Shown piece by piece: positions 20,126 to 30,300 of a stretch of 64,000 nt of DNA. The position numbers and the translations under genes are program-made. The stretch is from Thermomonas fusca DSM 15424 (GTDB taxonomy: Bacteria; Pseudomonadota; Gammaproteobacteria; Xanthomonadales; Xanthomonadaceae). The stretch's first letter is position 1. Every line of letters begins with the position of its first letter. The notes below the pieces were generated by a model, which worked only from the letters and a program-made list of their open reading frames with translations, was not told the DNA's origin and made no database searches. The stretch lies in NCBI RefSeq assembly GCF_000423885.1, contig NZ_AUIV01000010.1, positions 1-64,000 on the forward strand, in the 5' to 3' direction.

Positions 20126-21174
20126 CAGCGGATGTGCAACCGCTCGCCTTCGCCGGAGGCCGGCACGACCTGGCCGATCTGCCAGTGCGGCAGACCCATG
20201 CGGTCGAGGTCGGCGCCGATCGCGGCGACAGCGTCGGGCGACGCCATCAGCACGTAGCCGATGCCGCAGTTGAAGGTGCGCCACATTTCCTCGCGCGCCA
20301 CGTTGCCTTCGCGCTGCAGCCAGTCGAACACCGCCGGCAGCGGCCAGCTGGCGGTGTCGATTTCCAGCCCGAGGCCCGGCGGCACCACCCGGATGATCTT
20401 CTCCACCAGCGCGCCGCCGGTGACGTGGGCCATCGCGTGGATCTCATGCTTCGAGAGCAGCTCCAGCACCGGCTTGACGTAGATGCGGGTGGGTTCCATC
20501 AGCGCATCGGCCAGGGCCACGCCGCCGAGATCGAGGTCCAGTGGATTGCCCGCGCGCTCGAGGATCCTGCGCACCAGCGAATAGCCGTTGGAATGCGGGC
20601 CGCTGGAGGCAATGCCGATCAGCACGTCACCCGCGCGCAGCTTGCTGGAGTCGATGAGCTTCGACTTTTCCACTGCGCCGACGGTGAAGCCGGCCAGGTC
20701 GTATTCGCCTGGCGGATACATGTCGGGCATTTCCGCGGTCTCGCCGCCGATCAGCGCGCAGCCGGCGATCTCGCAGCCCCTGGCAATCCCGCCGACCACG
20801 TTCACCGTGGTCTCCACGTCCAGCTTGCCGGTGGCGAAGTAGTCGAGGAAGAACAGCGGTTCGGCGCCCTGCACCAGCACGTCGTTGACGCACATCGCCA
20901 CCAGGTCCTGGCCGATGCTGTCGTGGCGATTCAACTGCTTGGCAAGGATGAGTTTGGTGCCGACGCCATCGGTGCCGGATACCAGCACCGGTTCCTTGTA
21001 GCGGCCGGAGAGGTCGAACAGGCCGCCGAACAGGCCCACGCCGCCCAGCACTTCCGGGCGCATCGTGCGGCGCACCAGCGGCTTGATGCGTTCGACCACA
21101 TCGTTGCCGGCATCGATATCGACGCCTGCGTCGCGGTAGGTCAGGCCGGGGGTGGAGGGTGTGGATGGCGTCAC
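20125..21174 (-). CDS. purM: Phosphoribosylformylglycinamidine cyclo-ligase
   Basis: Makes aminoimidazole ribotide (AIR) from FGAM and ATP. The family start [19 protein letters not shown], the ATP-binding [35 protein letters not shown] and [15 protein letters not shown] are all present. GTG 21174 gives 349 aa, equal to the usual 345-350; upstream reading frame lacks family resemblance. Divergent from the DUF2066 gene across about 125 bp, which must hold both promoters; I see no clear PurR-like palindrome there. Confidence 0.95.
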   Translation of the reverse strand: MTPSTPSTPGLTYRDAGVDIDAGNDVVERIKPLVRRTMRPEVLGGVGLFGGLFDLSGRYKEPVLVSGTDGVGTKLILAKQLNRHDSIGQDLVAMCVNDVLVQGAEPLFFLDYFATGKLDVETTVNVVGGIARGCEIAGCALIGGETAEMPDMYPPGEYDLAGFTVGAVEKSKLIDSSKLRAGDVLIGIASSGPHSNGYSLVRRILERAGNPLDLDLGGVALADALMEPTRIYVKPVLELLSKHEIHAMAHVTGGALVEKIIRVVPPGLGLEIDTASWPLPAVFDWLQREGNVAREEMWRTFNCGIGYVLMASPDAVAAIGADLDRMGLPHWQIGQVVPASGEGERLHIR

Positions 21175-21299
21175 GGCGGACTCGCACGGGCGTGGTGAAT
21201 CGGCGATTTTAACAGCCGCAGGCCGTGGACATGGACGCGCCCGCCCGGCTGCGGCACCATTTCGGTAGCGATGGCCGGGATTTCCGGCGAGGAATGGCA

Positions 21300-22421
21300 A
21301 TGCAGACGAAGCCGCATGGGACGATGCGACGGTGCAACCGATGGCTCTGGGCGGCGCTGCTCGGCATGTGCCTGCTGCCGGTGGGCGCGGCGCTGGCACA
21401 ACGCACCGAGGGCGACCGGGCGCAGGCGCAGGGCGCCTACCAGGCTGAAGTGGTGGTGCGCAACCAGACCGACGGCGAGCGCGACAAGGCCTTTACCCGC
21501 GCGCTGGCGCAGGTGCTGGGCAACGTCACCGGCGACGACGGCGCCGCCCAGCGGCCGGGCGTGCGCGAGGAGCTGGCGAAGGCCCAGGACTACGTGGACG
21601 GCTACGACTACCGCCAGGACGAAGGCGTAGCGGCCACCGGCGCGCCCAGCTTCCAGACCAAACTGGTGGTGCGCTTCCGCCAGCAGGACGTGGACGATCT
21701 GGTGGCGATGCTGGGCCTGCCCAGTTGGCCGCAGCCGCGTCCCAAGCCGGTGCTGTGGCTCGCCATCGATGACGGCCGCGGGCCGCGGCTGGTGGGGCTG
21801 GGGCAGGTGAACGCGGCGCGTTCGGTGCTGGATGCGGCCAAATCGCGCGGTTACGCGCTGGGCCTGCCGTCCGGCAATGCCGCCGAACAGGCCGCGGTTG
21901 GCGCGATCTGGCGCGGCGACACCGCCGCGATCGCCTCGCTGTCGAAGCGCTACAGCCCGCCCATGCAGCTGATCGGCAAGCTGCAGCGCGGCGCCGAAGG
22001 CTGGCGCGCGGACTGGACCCTCGTCGACGGCGGCAGGGTGCTGGCGAGTTGGCAGACCAGCAGCATGGACGCGCGCAAGGCGATGGCCGGCGGCGCCGAG
22101 GGCGCGGCGGATGCGCTGTTCAAGCGCTATGCCAAGGCCGGCACGGCCGGGCCGGCAGGCGTGTATCGCGTGCGCGTGCTGGGGATCGACGGCGCCGACG
22201 ATTACCTGCGCCTGGCCGGTTACCTGGACGATATTTCCATCGTCCGGCGCATCACCCCGACCGGCGCTGCACCGGACGCGCTCGACCTCGACCTGGACCT
22301 GGCCTCGGGCATTGCCGGTTTCTCCCGCTACGTCAGCCGCGGCGGCACGCTGTCGCCGGTTTCCGCGGGCGAAGGCGACGCCACCACGGGTGTTGTCACG
22401 TTCCGGTTGGCGGGGCGCTGA
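21300..22421 (+). CDS. DUF2066 domain-containing secreted protein
   Basis: 373 aa from ATG 21300, which has GAGGA six bases upstream (an ATG at 21294 is also possible). A signal peptide ends GAALAQ. The first half ([27 protein letters not shown], in parts) is the DUF2066 domain found upstream of perM-type transporters and hda in gammaproteobacteria. Function unknown; periplasmic location is inferred. It is followed after 2 bp by the transporter gene. Confidence 0.8.
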   Translation: MQTKPHGTMRRCNRWLWAALLGMCLLPVGAALAQRTEGDRAQAQGAYQAEVVVRNQTDGERDKAFTRALAQVLGNVTGDDGAAQRPGVREELAKAQDYVDGYDYRQDEGVAATGAPSFQTKLVVRFRQQDVDDLVAMLGLPSWPQPRPKPVLWLAIDDGRGPRLVGLGQVNAARSVLDAAKSRGYALGLPSGNAAEQAAVGAIWRGDTAAIASLSKRYSPPMQLIGKLQRGAEGWRADWTLVDGGRVLASWQTSSMDARKAMAGGAEGAADALFKRYAKAGTAGPAGVYRVRVLGIDGADDYLRLAGYLDDISIVRRITPTGAAPDALDLDLDLASGIAGFSRYVSRGGTLSPVSAGEGDATTGVVTFRLAGR

Positions 22422-22423
22422 GC

Positions 22424-23605
22424 ATGCATCGCGAAGACGATCTGGCCACCATCGCCGCGTTCTATCGGCGCGTGCAGTGGGCCGCGCTGGCGCTGGGCGT
22501 GCTGTGGGTGGTCTGGCTGCTGGCACCGATCCTCAGCCCGTTCGTGTTCGCCGCGCTGCTGGGCTGGCTGGGCGACCCGATGGTGGATCGGCTCGAATCC
22601 CGGCGCCTGCAGCGCAATACCGCGGTGGTGCTGGTGTTCAGCGTGATGACCCTGCTGCTGACCATCGTCGCCGTTCTGCTGGTGCCGCTGCTGGAGCAGC
22701 AGCTGGTGACCCTGGTGGAATCGCTGCCGAACTACCGCGACTGGTTCGTGCAGACCGCGCTGCCGTGGGTCGAGCACCGCACCGGCCTGCAGATACTGTC
22801 CTGGCTGGACCCGGAGCGCCTGTTCCAGCTGATCCGCGAACACTGGCAGGGCGCCGGCGGGGTGGCGGCGACCGTGCTGGGCTATGTCTCGCGCTCCGGC
22901 TTCGCGCTGATGGGCTGGCTGGCCAACATCGTGCTGCTGCCGGTACTGACCTTCTTCTTCCTGCGCGACTGGGACCTGCTGGTCGAGCGCGTCGGGGCGC
23001 TGGTGCCGCGCGACCACTACGACACCGTGCGCCGGCTGGCGCGCGAATCCGACGAGGTGCTGGGCGGCTTCCTGCGCGGCCAGCTGACGGTGATGCTGAT
23101 CCTGGGCGTGTTGTATGCGATCGGCCTGTGGGCGGTGGGCCTCAACCTCGGCATCCTGATCGGGCTGATCGCCGGCCTGCTGACTTTCGTGCCCTACCTG
23201 GGGCCGGCGTCCATCGTGGTGTTCGGTGGCATCGCCGCGCTGGTCCAGTACGGCGACTGGCAGCACCTGGCCGGGGTGGCGGTGGTGTTCACCGTCGGCC
23301 AGATCATCGAGAGCTATTGGCTGACCCCGAAGCTGGTCGGCGACAAGATCGGCCTGCACCCGATGGCGGTGATTTTCGCGGTGATGGCCGGCGGTACCCT
23401 GTTCGGCTTTCTCGGCATGCTGCTGGCGCTGCCGGTGGCGGCGGTGGCGAACGTGCTGCTGCGTTACGCACAGGATCGCTACCGACACAGCCGCCTGTAT
23501 GCCGGCGACGGGCCGGTGATCGTCCTCGATGGGAATGCAGCCGCAGCCGCGGCTGTCGAGCCGCCGACGAGCGAGCCGGCCGAACGCGAGCCGCCTGTCG
23601 CCTGA
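22424..23605 (+). CDS. AI-2E/PerM-family permease
   Basis: 393 aa polytopic inner-membrane protein of the AI-2E transporter (PerM, UPF0118) superfamily. About seven to eight membrane segments are seen. Typical stretches are LLGWLGDPMVDRLESR after the first pair, LLPVLTFFFLRDWD, DEVLGGFLRGQLTVMLIL and LLTFVPYLGPA, and the C-terminal QIIESYWLTPKLVGDKIGLHP. Substrate is unknown; PerM members are not all AI-2 exporters. Sits between DUF2066 and hda, the usual order. Confidence 0.88.
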   Translation: MHREDDLATIAAFYRRVQWAALALGVLWVVWLLAPILSPFVFAALLGWLGDPMVDRLESRRLQRNTAVVLVFSVMTLLLTIVAVLLVPLLEQQLVTLVESLPNYRDWFVQTALPWVEHRTGLQILSWLDPERLFQLIREHWQGAGGVAATVLGYVSRSGFALMGWLANIVLLPVLTFFFLRDWDLLVERVGALVPRDHYDTVRRLARESDEVLGGFLRGQLTVMLILGVLYAIGLWAVGLNLGILIGLIAGLLTFVPYLGPASIVVFGGIAALVQYGDWQHLAGVAVVFTVGQIIESYWLTPKLVGDKIGLHPMAVIFAVMAGGTLFGFLGMLLALPVAAVANVLLRYAQDRYRHSRLYAGDGPVIVLDGNAAAAAAVEPPTSEPAEREPPVA

Positions 23606-23606
23606 G

Positions 23607-24314
23607 ATGATCGAACTGGTGCCACAACTGCCGCTGGCGCTGCGCGCGCCGCCGGACCAGCGGCTGTCGCGCTATGTCGGCGCCCCCGCAGGCTTGCTGG
23701 AAAGCCTGCAGGCGCTGGCTGTCGGCAGCGCCGCCGCCGGCCTTTACCTGCACGGCGCGCACGCCACCGGCAAGACCCATCTGCTGCTGGCCAGCTGCGC
23801 CGAGGCGGAGGCGGCCGGCGTGCAGGCCGCCTACCTGACCCTGCGCGGCCTGCACGGGCGGGTGCGCGCAGCGGTGGACGGACTGGAGCGCGCCGAGCTG
23901 GTGGCGGTGGACGACGTGGACGCGATTGCCGGCAGCCGCGACGACGAGGTGGCGCTGTTCGACCTGCACAACCGCCTGCACGACGCCGGGCGCGGCGTCC
24001 TCTACGCCGCCGATGCCGCGCCCGACGCGCTGCCGCTGGTGTTGCCGGACCTGCGTTCGCGGCTGGCGCAGTGCGCGCGCTGGGCGCTGCCGGTGCTGGA
24101 CGATGCCGGCCGCGCCGAGCTGCTGCGCCAGCGTGCCGCTGCGCGCGGGCTGGATCTCGACGAGGCCGCGCTGGACTGGCTGCTGCGCCGCTGCAGCCGC
24201 GACCTTGGCAGCCTGACCGCGATCTTCGAGCGGCTGGACCGCGCCTCGCTGGCCGCGCAGCGCCGGCTGACCGTGCCGTTTTTGCGCCAGGTGCTGGAAG
24301 CGGACCAGGGCTAG
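23607..24314 (+). CDS. hda: DnaA regulatory inactivator Hda
   Basis: Binds the beta clamp and stimulates ATP hydrolysis by DnaA, preventing over-initiation. Residues 7-12, QLPLAL, are the clamp-binding motif at the extreme N-terminus. A DnaA-like AAA+ domain follows with Walker A GAHATGKTHLLLA (about 46-58), Walker B LVAVDDVDAI and the sensor/lid half ending FLRQVLEA. 235 aa, no DNA-binding domain, as expected for Hda. Start ATG is one base after the permease stop; its TAG overlaps the stop of murU on the other strand. Confidence 0.93.
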   Translation: MIELVPQLPLALRAPPDQRLSRYVGAPAGLLESLQALAVGSAAAGLYLHGAHATGKTHLLLASCAEAEAAGVQAAYLTLRGLHGRVRAAVDGLERAELVAVDDVDAIAGSRDDEVALFDLHNRLHDAGRGVLYAADAAPDALPLVLPDLRSRLAQCARWALPVLDDAGRAELLRQRAAARGLDLDEAALDWLLRRCSRDLGSLTAIFERLDRASLAAQRRLTVPFLRQVLEADQG

Positions 24315-25009
24315 CCGCGCAGCTCCGCGTCCAGTCCCTGCAATCGCTCCGGCGTGCCCACGTCGGTCCAGCGCCGGCGATGGTGTTCGCCACTGACCTC
24401 GCCGGCTGCCATGTGCGCGCGCAGGAGCGGCGCCAGCGGGAATTTCGGTTTGCCGTTGGCGAGCAGCGGTTCGGGAATGACATCGCGCCAGCCGTCCATA
24501 AACTGCGGGCGATAGACGCCGATGCCGGCATAGGTAAGCTTGTGTCCGCCATCGGCGCGCACGCAGCCGTCGGCGTCGAGGGCGAAATCACCGTGGGTCG
24601 CCTGCGGCGGCCGATCCACCATCACCAGATGCGCCAGCCCGCGCGGTTCGCGCGGCAGACCGGCGAAATCGAAGTCCGTCCACACATCGCCATTGACCAG
24701 CAGGAAGGGGGCCTCGCCCAGCAGCGGCAGCGCGTTCCACATGCCGCCGCCGGTTTCCAGCGGGGTATCGCCTTCAAACGCGTAGTGGATGCGCAGGCCC
24801 CAGCGCGCGCCGTCGCCCAGTGCTGCGGGAAACTGGTCTGCCAGCCACGAGGTGTTGACGACCACGTCGCGGATGCCCAGCGCCGCCAGCTTCTCCAGAT
24901 GCCATTCGATCAGCGGCTTGCCGCCGACGCGCAGCAGCGGCTTCGGCGTGGTGTCGGTGAGCGGGCGCATGCGCTCGCCAAGGCCGGCGGCAAAGATCAG
25001 CGCCTTCAT
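24311..25009 (-). CDS. murU: N-acetylmuramate alpha-1-phosphate uridylyltransferase MurU
   Basis: Makes UDP-MurNAc from MurNAc-1-phosphate in peptidoglycan recycling, bypassing MurA/MurB. The nucleotidyltransferase signature [20 protein letters not shown] with PKPLLRVGGKPL opens the protein; LVNGDVWTDFDF holds the metal-binding D. 232 aa, as in Pseudomonas MurU. Its ATG overlaps the end of amgK by four bases, and the pairing with amgK is what separates MurU from other sugar nucleotidyltransferases. Confidence 0.92.
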   Translation of the reverse strand: MKALIFAAGLGERMRPLTDTTPKPLLRVGGKPLIEWHLEKLAALGIRDVVVNTSWLADQFPAALGDGARWGLRIHYAFEGDTPLETGGGMWNALPLLGEAPFLLVNGDVWTDFDFAGLPREPRGLAHLVMVDRPPQATHGDFALDADGCVRADGGHKLTYAGIGVYRPQFMDGWRDVIPEPLLANGKPKFPLAPLLRAHMAAGEVSGEHHRRRWTDVGTPERLQGLDAELRG

Positions 25010-26010
25010 GCCGACATCCTCGCGAACGCGGGCTTGATGGTGTCGTCCAGCAGCTCGCGGAGCGGCGCGAGCTGGGGGTATTTCGGCACCACCGCGTCGA
25101 GGTAGCCGAGGAAGCGCGGTGCGTCTTTGATGTAGCGCGGCTTGCCGTCACGATGCTGCAGGCGGGCGAAGATGCCGAGGATCTTGAGGTGCCGCTGCAC
25201 GCCGCACCAGTCGGCGTCGCGCAGGAAGGCCTCCAGGGCCGGCACCGGCAGGCCGGCCTCGGCGGCGCGCGCGTGGAAACGGCGCAGCCAGCCGTCCACG
25301 CGCGCCTCCGGCCAGCTCAGGAAAGCGTCGCGCAGCAGGCTGACCGCATCGTAGGCGATCGGGCCCAGCACCAGGTCCTGGAAGTCCAGCACCGCCGGGC
25401 CATCTTCGACCGGCATCAGGTTGCGCGGCATGTAGTCGCGGTGGGTGGGCACCCGCGGCTGCGCCAGCGCGTTGTCCATCAGCCGTCGCTGCGCCAGCTC
25501 CAGCCGCTCGCTGTCGCCGCAGCCCAGCTCGACGCCGAGGTGGCGGCGGATGAACCAGTCTTCGAACAACCCGGCATCGCGTTGCAGCAGGGCCTCGCCG
25601 AACACCGGGAAATCCGCCGGCAGCGCCAGCGACTGCAGCCGCAGCAGCTGGGTGATCGCCGCATCCATGTGCGCATCTGCGTTGGCGTCGTTGATCAGTT
25701 GCGCCACGGTCGGGCCGCCGAGGTCTTCCAGCAGCAGGAAGCCGGCGTCGACATCGCGCGCCAGCACCTGCGGCACGCGCACGCCGGCGGCTTCCAGCAG
25801 GTCGCGGATGCGCAGCCATGGACGCACGTCTTCCCGGTCCGGCGGCGAGTCCATCACGATCCGCGACGGCGTGGCGCCCACGCTGCGCCAGTAGCTGCGG
25901 AAGCCGGCGTCGGTGGAGGCCCGCTCAAGCCCGGCATCGGCATTTCCCAGCGCGTGGCGGGCCCAGTGCAGGCGGAGGGTGGCGCGGTCGTCGGTTGCAG
26001 GGCTGCTCAT
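25006..26010 (-). CDS. amgK: N-acetylmuramate/N-acetylglucosamine kinase AmgK
   Basis: Anomeric sugar kinase that phosphorylates MurNAc and GlcNAc at C1, feeding MurU. Aminoglycoside-phosphotransferase fold: FLLLEDLGG in the N-lobe, the catalytic loop [11 protein letters not shown] and the metal-binding [15 protein letters not shown]. 334 aa from ATG 26010; a TTG at 26016 is less likely. Promoter must lie in the 53 bp shared with the divergent GDP-mannose gene. Confidence 0.92.
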   Translation of the reverse strand: MSSPATDDRATLRLHWARHALGNADAGLERASTDAGFRSYWRSVGATPSRIVMDSPPDREDVRPWLRIRDLLEAAGVRVPQVLARDVDAGFLLLEDLGGPTVAQLINDANADAHMDAAITQLLRLQSLALPADFPVFGEALLQRDAGLFEDWFIRRHLGVELGCGDSERLELAQRRLMDNALAQPRVPTHRDYMPRNLMPVEDGPAVLDFQDLVLGPIAYDAVSLLRDAFLSWPEARVDGWLRRFHARAAEAGLPVPALEAFLRDADWCGVQRHLKILGIFARLQHRDGKPRYIKDAPRFLGYLDAVVPKYPQLAPLRELLDDTIKPAFARMSA

Positions 26011-26063
26011 GTGCAAAGGTTAAACTGCGCGCCGGTATTTGCGCAGTTGCGAGAGAGGCGTCC

Positions 26064-27482
26064 ATGGCGAAGTTGCAGCCGGTCCTGTTGTCCGGTGGTT
26101 CCGGCACGCGGTTGTGGCCGCTCTCGCGCGAGGCCTATCCCAAGCAGTTCCTGCCGCTGGCCGGCGATGACACCATGCTGCAGGCCACCTGGCTGCGGGT
26201 AGCCGCGATCGCCGATGCCGCGCCGATCGTCGTGGCCGGCGAAGACCACCGCTTCCTGGTCGCCGAGCAGCTGCGCCAGATCGGTGCCCCCACTCCGGCG
26301 ATCGTGCTGGAGCCGCTGGGCCGCAACACCGCGCCGGCGATTGCTGCGGCGGCGCTGCAGGCGCTGGCCGGGGGCGATGATCCGCTGCTGCTGGTGCTGC
26401 CTTCCGACCACGTGGTACGCGATGGCGAGGCTTTCCGTGCCGCCGTGCGGCAAGCGATGCCGGCGGCCGAGGCGGGTGCGCTGGTGACGTTCGGGATCGT
26501 GCCGGATGGGCCGGAGACCGGCTTTGGCTATATCCATGCCGAAGCGGGCGAAGCCGGCAGGAGCGATGGCGTGCGCAAGGTGCTGCGCTTCGTCGAGAAG
26601 CCCGATGCGGCCACCGCGCAGCGCTATCTGGATGCCGGCGGCTATTACTGGAACAGCGGCATGTTCCTGCTGCGGGCTTCGCGCTACCTCGATGAGTTGC
26701 AGCGCTTCCGTCCCGACATCGTCGCAGCGGTGCGTGCGTCGTTCGATGCCGCCGCCCGCGACGGCGATTTCATCCGCCTGGACAAAGCCGCGTTCGCCGC
26801 CTGTCCGTCGGACTCCATCGACTATGCGGTGATGGAGAAGACCGATGCCGCCTGTGTGCTGCCGGTGGACATCGGCTGGAACGATGTCGGTTCGTGGTCG
26901 GCGCTGTGGGCGGTGAGCGAGCAGGACGCCCACGGCAACGCGCACCACGGCGACGTGGTGTCCATCGACAGTCGCAACAGCTACGCGTACGCACGGCGGC
27001 TGGTGGCGCTGGTGGGCGTGGACGATCTGGTGGTGGTGGAAACCGACGATGCGGTGCTGGTGGCGCGCAAGGACCGGGTGCAGCAGGTCAAGGACGTGGT
27101 GGCGCAGCTAAAGGCCGGGCAGCGCTCGCAGGCCGTGCTGCACCGCGAGGTGCATCGCCCGTGGGGCAGCTACGACTCCATCGACATGGCCGACGGGTTC
27201 CAGGTCAAGCGGATCAAGGTCAAGCCGGGGGCGCGGCTGTCGCTGCAGTCCCACGAGCGCCGCGCCGAGCACTGGGTGGTGGTGCGCGGCACCGCGCGGG
27301 TGACCCGCGACAACGACGTGTTCGAGCTGTTCGCCAACCAGAGCGCGTACATTCCGATCGGCGCCAAGCATCGGTTGGAGAATCCCGGCAGCGAGATGCT
27401 GGAGCTGATCGAGGTGCAGTCCGGGGATTACCTGGGCGAGGACGATATCGTCCGCTATGAGGACGTGTACGGGCGGTCGTGA
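26064..27482 (+). CDS. xanB: Mannose-1-phosphate guanylyltransferase / mannose-6-phosphate isomerase
   Basis: Bifunctional type II enzyme making GDP-mannose for exopolysaccharide and LPS, as XanB in Xanthomonas and AlgA in Pseudomonas. The N-terminal pyrophosphorylase has [16 protein letters not shown] and [29 protein letters not shown] and YYWNSGMFL. The C-terminal cupin isomerase domain (from about 350) has [11 protein letters not shown] and [16 protein letters not shown] with the metal ligands. 472 aa. ATG 26064 follows GAGAGAGG. The symbol is chosen by lineage. Confidence 0.92.
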   Translation: MAKLQPVLLSGGSGTRLWPLSREAYPKQFLPLAGDDTMLQATWLRVAAIADAAPIVVAGEDHRFLVAEQLRQIGAPTPAIVLEPLGRNTAPAIAAAALQALAGGDDPLLLVLPSDHVVRDGEAFRAAVRQAMPAAEAGALVTFGIVPDGPETGFGYIHAEAGEAGRSDGVRKVLRFVEKPDAATAQRYLDAGGYYWNSGMFLLRASRYLDELQRFRPDIVAAVRASFDAAARDGDFIRLDKAAFAACPSDSIDYAVMEKTDAACVLPVDIGWNDVGSWSALWAVSEQDAHGNAHHGDVVSIDSRNSYAYARRLVALVGVDDLVVVETDDAVLVARKDRVQQVKDVVAQLKAGQRSQAVLHREVHRPWGSYDSIDMADGFQVKRIKVKPGARLSLQSHERRAEHWVVVRGTARVTRDNDVFELFANQSAYIPIGAKHRLENPGSEMLELIEVQSGDYLGEDDIVRYEDVYGRS

Positions 27483-27516
27483 GGGTGTGTGCGGCGTGCA
27501 TTCTTTCGCGGCCGCG

Positions 27517-27610
27517 TTCCTGCGGGCACTGCCTTCCGCGAATGTCCTCCGGCATTGGCCCAGGGCCAATGCCTCCTCCTTGATTTCGCTCCAGGCAGCG
27601 CCCGCAGGAA
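27517..27610 (+). repeat. Nested inverted repeats between xanB and cysK
   Basis: An outer pair of 17-bp arms (TTCCTGCGGGCACTGCC at 27517-27533 and its complement with one mismatch at 27594-27610) encloses a perfect 11-bp palindrome, GGCATTGGCCC-A-GGGCCAATGCC, at 27551-27573. Together they would fold into a 94-nt branched hairpin. It lies in the gap of two convergent genes, ahead of a separate terminator. Confidence 0.7.
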
Positions 27611-27640
27611 GGCGGCTGGGGCATCGCGGCACCTGAAGTG

Positions 27641-27670
27641 AAAAACCCTCCACGCGATACGGGAGGGTTT
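27641..27670 (-). terminator. Intrinsic terminator for cysK (bidirectional)
   Basis: AAACCCTCC at 27643-27651 pairs with GGAGGGTTT at 27662-27670 over a 10-nt loop. Read on the minus strand the stem runs into TTTTT, a good intrinsic terminator 27 bp after the cysK stop; on the plus strand a shorter T-run serves xanB. Confidence 0.85.
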
Positions 27671-27696
27671 GTGTACGCGCTGGACTAGGCTGGCAG

Positions 27697-28656
27697 TCAG
27701 CCCAGACTGGCCAGCCACTCGTCGTCGCTGCCCTCGTTGATGTCGGCGAACAGCGGACTGGAGAAATAGCGCTCGCCGGTATCCGGCAGCATTGCGAGCA
27801 GCACGCTGCCTTCGGGCGCGGTTTCCGCCAGCTGCAGGGCGGTGGCGGCGGTGGCCCCGGCTGAGATGCCGACGAAGATGCCTTCCTCGGCAGCCAGCCG
27901 GCGCGAGGTGGCGATGGCGTCCTCGTCGGTGACCGTGCGCAGTTCGTCGAAGGCGTTGCGGTTGATGACCTCGGGCACGAAGTCCGGCGTCCAGCCCTGG
28001 ATCTTGTGCGGCGCCCACGCATCGCCCTTGAGCAGGGCGGCGCCGGCCGGTTCGGTGGCGACGATGCGGGTGTCCGGGCGCGCCAGTTTGAGCACTTCGC
28101 CCACGCCGGTGAGGGTGCCGCCGCTGCCCCAGCCGCTGACGAAGACGTCCAGCCGCTTGCCGGCGAAGTCGCGCAGGATTTCCGCCGCGGTGGTCTGGCG
28201 GTGGTAGGCCGGGTTGGCCGGGTTGGTGAACTGGCTGGCCCAGAACCAGCCGTGTTTTTCCGCCAGTTCCTTCGCCTTCTCCACCATGCCGGTGCCGCGT
28301 GCGGCGGCGGGGGTCAGGATCACCTTGGCGCCGTAGGCGCGCATGGCCTTGCGGCGTTCGATCGAGAAGGTTTCGGTCATCACCGCCACGAATTTGTAGC
28401 CGCGCGCGGCGGCGATCATCGCCAGCGCGATGCCGGTGTTGCCGGAGGTGGCTTCCACTATCGTGTCGCCGGGCTTGAGCAGGCCGCGCTGCTCGGCGTC
28501 GAGGACGATGCCCAGCGCCAGCCGGTCCTTGACCGAGCCACCGGGGTTGAACGATTCCGCCTTGACGTACACCGTCGCGTGCTTCGGTGCGATGCGGTTG
28601 AGGCGGATGATCGGGGTGTTGCCGACGGCGTCGAGGATGCTGTTGTAGATGGTCAT
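27697..28656 (-). CDS. cysK: Cysteine synthase A
   Basis: PLP enzyme making cysteine from O-acetylserine and sulfide. The PLP lysine is Lys43 in NPGGSVKDR; EATSGNTGIALAMIAA is the phosphate/substrate loop and SGWGSGGTLTGVGEVLK the glycine-rich PLP phosphate site. 319 aa, type A length. Follows cysG by 33 bp on the same strand, so it is probably driven by the promoter upstream of cysG that carries the proposed CysB box. Confidence 0.95.
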   Translation of the reverse strand: MTIYNSILDAVGNTPIIRLNRIAPKHATVYVKAESFNPGGSVKDRLALGIVLDAEQRGLLKPGDTIVEATSGNTGIALAMIAAARGYKFVAVMTETFSIERRKAMRAYGAKVILTPAAARGTGMVEKAKELAEKHGWFWASQFTNPANPAYHRQTTAAEILRDFAGKRLDVFVSGWGSGGTLTGVGEVLKLARPDTRIVATEPAGAALLKGDAWAPHKIQGWTPDFVPEVINRNAFDELRTVTDEDAIATSRRLAAEEGIFVGISAGATAATALQLAETAPEGSVLLAMLPDTGERYFSSPLFADINEGSDDEWLASLG

Positions 28657-28689
28657 TGCGATGGATCCTTGGAATGCGGTGGAAAACGG

Positions 28690-30150
28690 TCAGGCGGCGC
28701 GGGCGAGGGCGTCGGGCGGACATCGCTGGCGTTCGCCGCCCAGCGGCGCGGCGCCGAACCAGTGCAGGCGGGTGGCCAGAGCGGCCACTTCGCCCACCAC
28801 CAGCAGCGCCGGCGCGCGCACGGCATGCGCTGCGGCCAGTTCCGGCAGTTGCGCCAGGGTGCCGGCGATCACCCGCTGCTGCGGGCGGCTGCCGTTCTCC
28901 ACCAGCGCTACCGGGGTGGATGCTGCGCGGCCGTGCGTTAGCAGGTTGTCGCGCAGGCGGGCCAGGCCCTGCACGCCCATGTAGAACACCAGGGTCTGCT
29001 GGGGTTTGGCCAGCGCGCGCCAGTCGTGGTCGGCATCGCCGTCGCGGGCCTGCGCGGTGAGCAGGTGCAGCGACTGCGCATGTGCGCGATGGGTCAGCGG
29101 GATGCCGGCATAGGCGGCGCAGGCGGTGGCGGCGGTGATGCCGGGCACCACCTCGAAATCGATGCCGGCCTCGCGCAGCGCTTCCAGTTCCTCGCCGCCG
29201 CGACCGAACACGAACGGGTCGCCGCCCTTCAAGCGCACCACGCGGCGACCGGCGCGGGCATGCTCGATGAGCAGGGCGTGGATGTGCTGCTGGGTGGCAT
29301 CGTGGTCGCCGCCCACGCGTTTGCCGACGTCGATGCGCTGCGCGTCGCGGCGCGCCAGCGCGAGCACGTCGAGGCTGACCAGACGGTCGTGCAGGATCAC
29401 GTCCGCCTCATTGAGCAGGCGCAGCGCGCGCAGGGTGAGCAGGCCGGGATCGCCCGGGCCGGCGCCGACCAGCGCGACGCGGCCGGCGGACGATGCCCGC
29501 CGCGATGCCAGCTCCGCTTCCACCGCGCGCCGCGCCGCGGCTGCATCGCCGCGGCGCAACAGCGACTGCGCCGGGCCGGCCAGCACGCGATCGAAGAAGG
29601 CGCGGCGCTGGCCCAGATCGGCCAGCTGCATGCGGATGCGCCCGCGCAGTTCGCCCAGCAGGCCGGCAAGCTGGCCCAGCGCTCCGTCGAGCCGGATTTC
29701 CAGCTGTTCGCGCAGGTGCCGGGCCAGCATCGGCGAGGCACCGCCGCTGGAAATCGCGACCTGCAGCGGGCCGCGCTGCACGCGGGCGGGCAGCTGGGCG
29801 CTGGCGAGTTCGGCGTCGTCCACCACATTGATGAACATGCGCCGGGCATGCGCGGCCGCGGCCACCGCGCGGTTGACCGCGTCGTCGTCGGTGGCCGCGA
29901 TCGCCAGCCAGCTGCCGTCGAGCTGCTCGGGCGCGAACGCGGCAGCGATGTGCGCCAGCCGGTTCGCCTTGGCCAGCGCCGCCAGCGCGGGCGCCAAAGC
30001 CGGTGCCACCACTGCGACCGCGGCGCCGCTATCCAGCAACGCCAGGACCTTGCGCGCGGCCACCTCGCCGCCGCCCACCACCAGCACGCGGCGGCCGCGC
30101 AGGTCCAGGAACAGGGGAAACAGGGCGGGCGTGACGACGGCTGCGGACAT
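28690..30150 (-). CDS. cysG: Siroheme synthase (uroporphyrin-III methyltransferase / dehydrogenase / ferrochelatase)
   Basis: Trifunctional enzyme that makes siroheme, the prosthetic group of CysI. N-terminal part has the NAD-binding [13 protein letters not shown] (about 22-34) of precorrin-2 dehydrogenase/chelatase; the C-terminal methyltransferase half has [34 protein letters not shown] and [20 protein letters not shown]. 486 aa, longer than E. coli CysG (457) mainly through an Ala-rich join. Divergent from cysB; the shared 150-bp gap carries the palindrome at 30205-30223. Confidence 0.94.
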   Translation of the reverse strand: MSAAVVTPALFPLFLDLRGRRVLVVGGGEVAARKVLALLDSGAAVAVVAPALAPALAALAKANRLAHIAAAFAPEQLDGSWLAIAATDDDAVNRAVAAAAHARRMFINVVDDAELASAQLPARVQRGPLQVAISSGGASPMLARHLREQLEIRLDGALGQLAGLLGELRGRIRMQLADLGQRRAFFDRVLAGPAQSLLRRGDAAAARRAVEAELASRRASSAGRVALVGAGPGDPGLLTLRALRLLNEADVILHDRLVSLDVLALARRDAQRIDVGKRVGGDHDATQQHIHALLIEHARAGRRVVRLKGGDPFVFGRGGEELEALREAGIDFEVVPGITAATACAAYAGIPLTHRAHAQSLHLLTAQARDGDADHDWRALAKPQQTLVFYMGVQGLARLRDNLLTHGRAASTPVALVENGSRPQQRVIAGTLAQLPELAAAHAVRAPALLVVGEVAALATRLHWFGAAPLGGERQRCPPDALARAA

Positions 30151-30204
30151 GCCGACACGCTAGGGGGCGTGGCCGGGCGGGGGAAATGGTGGCAGGATGT
30201 CTGC

Positions 30205-30223
30205 TTATGCCTCAGCGGCATAA
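30205..30223. promoter_or_regulatory. Proposed CysB operator between cysG and cysB
   Basis: TTAT-N11-ATAA, part of the 10-bp inverted repeat TGCTTATGCC/GGCATAAGCA (30202-30226). It has the T-N11-A form bound by LysR-type regulators and matches the palindrome upstream of cysJ over TATGCNTCNGCNGCATA. Its centre is about 64 bp before the cysG start and 87 bp before cysB, so one site could serve autoregulation of cysB and activation of cysGK. Function is inferred from form and context. Confidence 0.7.
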
Positions 30224-30253
30224 GCAAGCCGCGGGCATGCGCTGCTGCGCATG

Positions 30254-30259
30254 TATACT
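30254..30259 (+). promoter_or_regulatory. Candidate -10 element for cysB
   Basis: TATACT, 41 bp before the cysB ATG. There is no convincing -35 hexamer, which fits a promoter that depends on an activator. If used, the operator centre would lie near -52. Confidence 0.4.
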
Positions 30260-30300
30260 TCATCGCTGTATGCAGATATAGCGATATAAAGAGCATCGCC

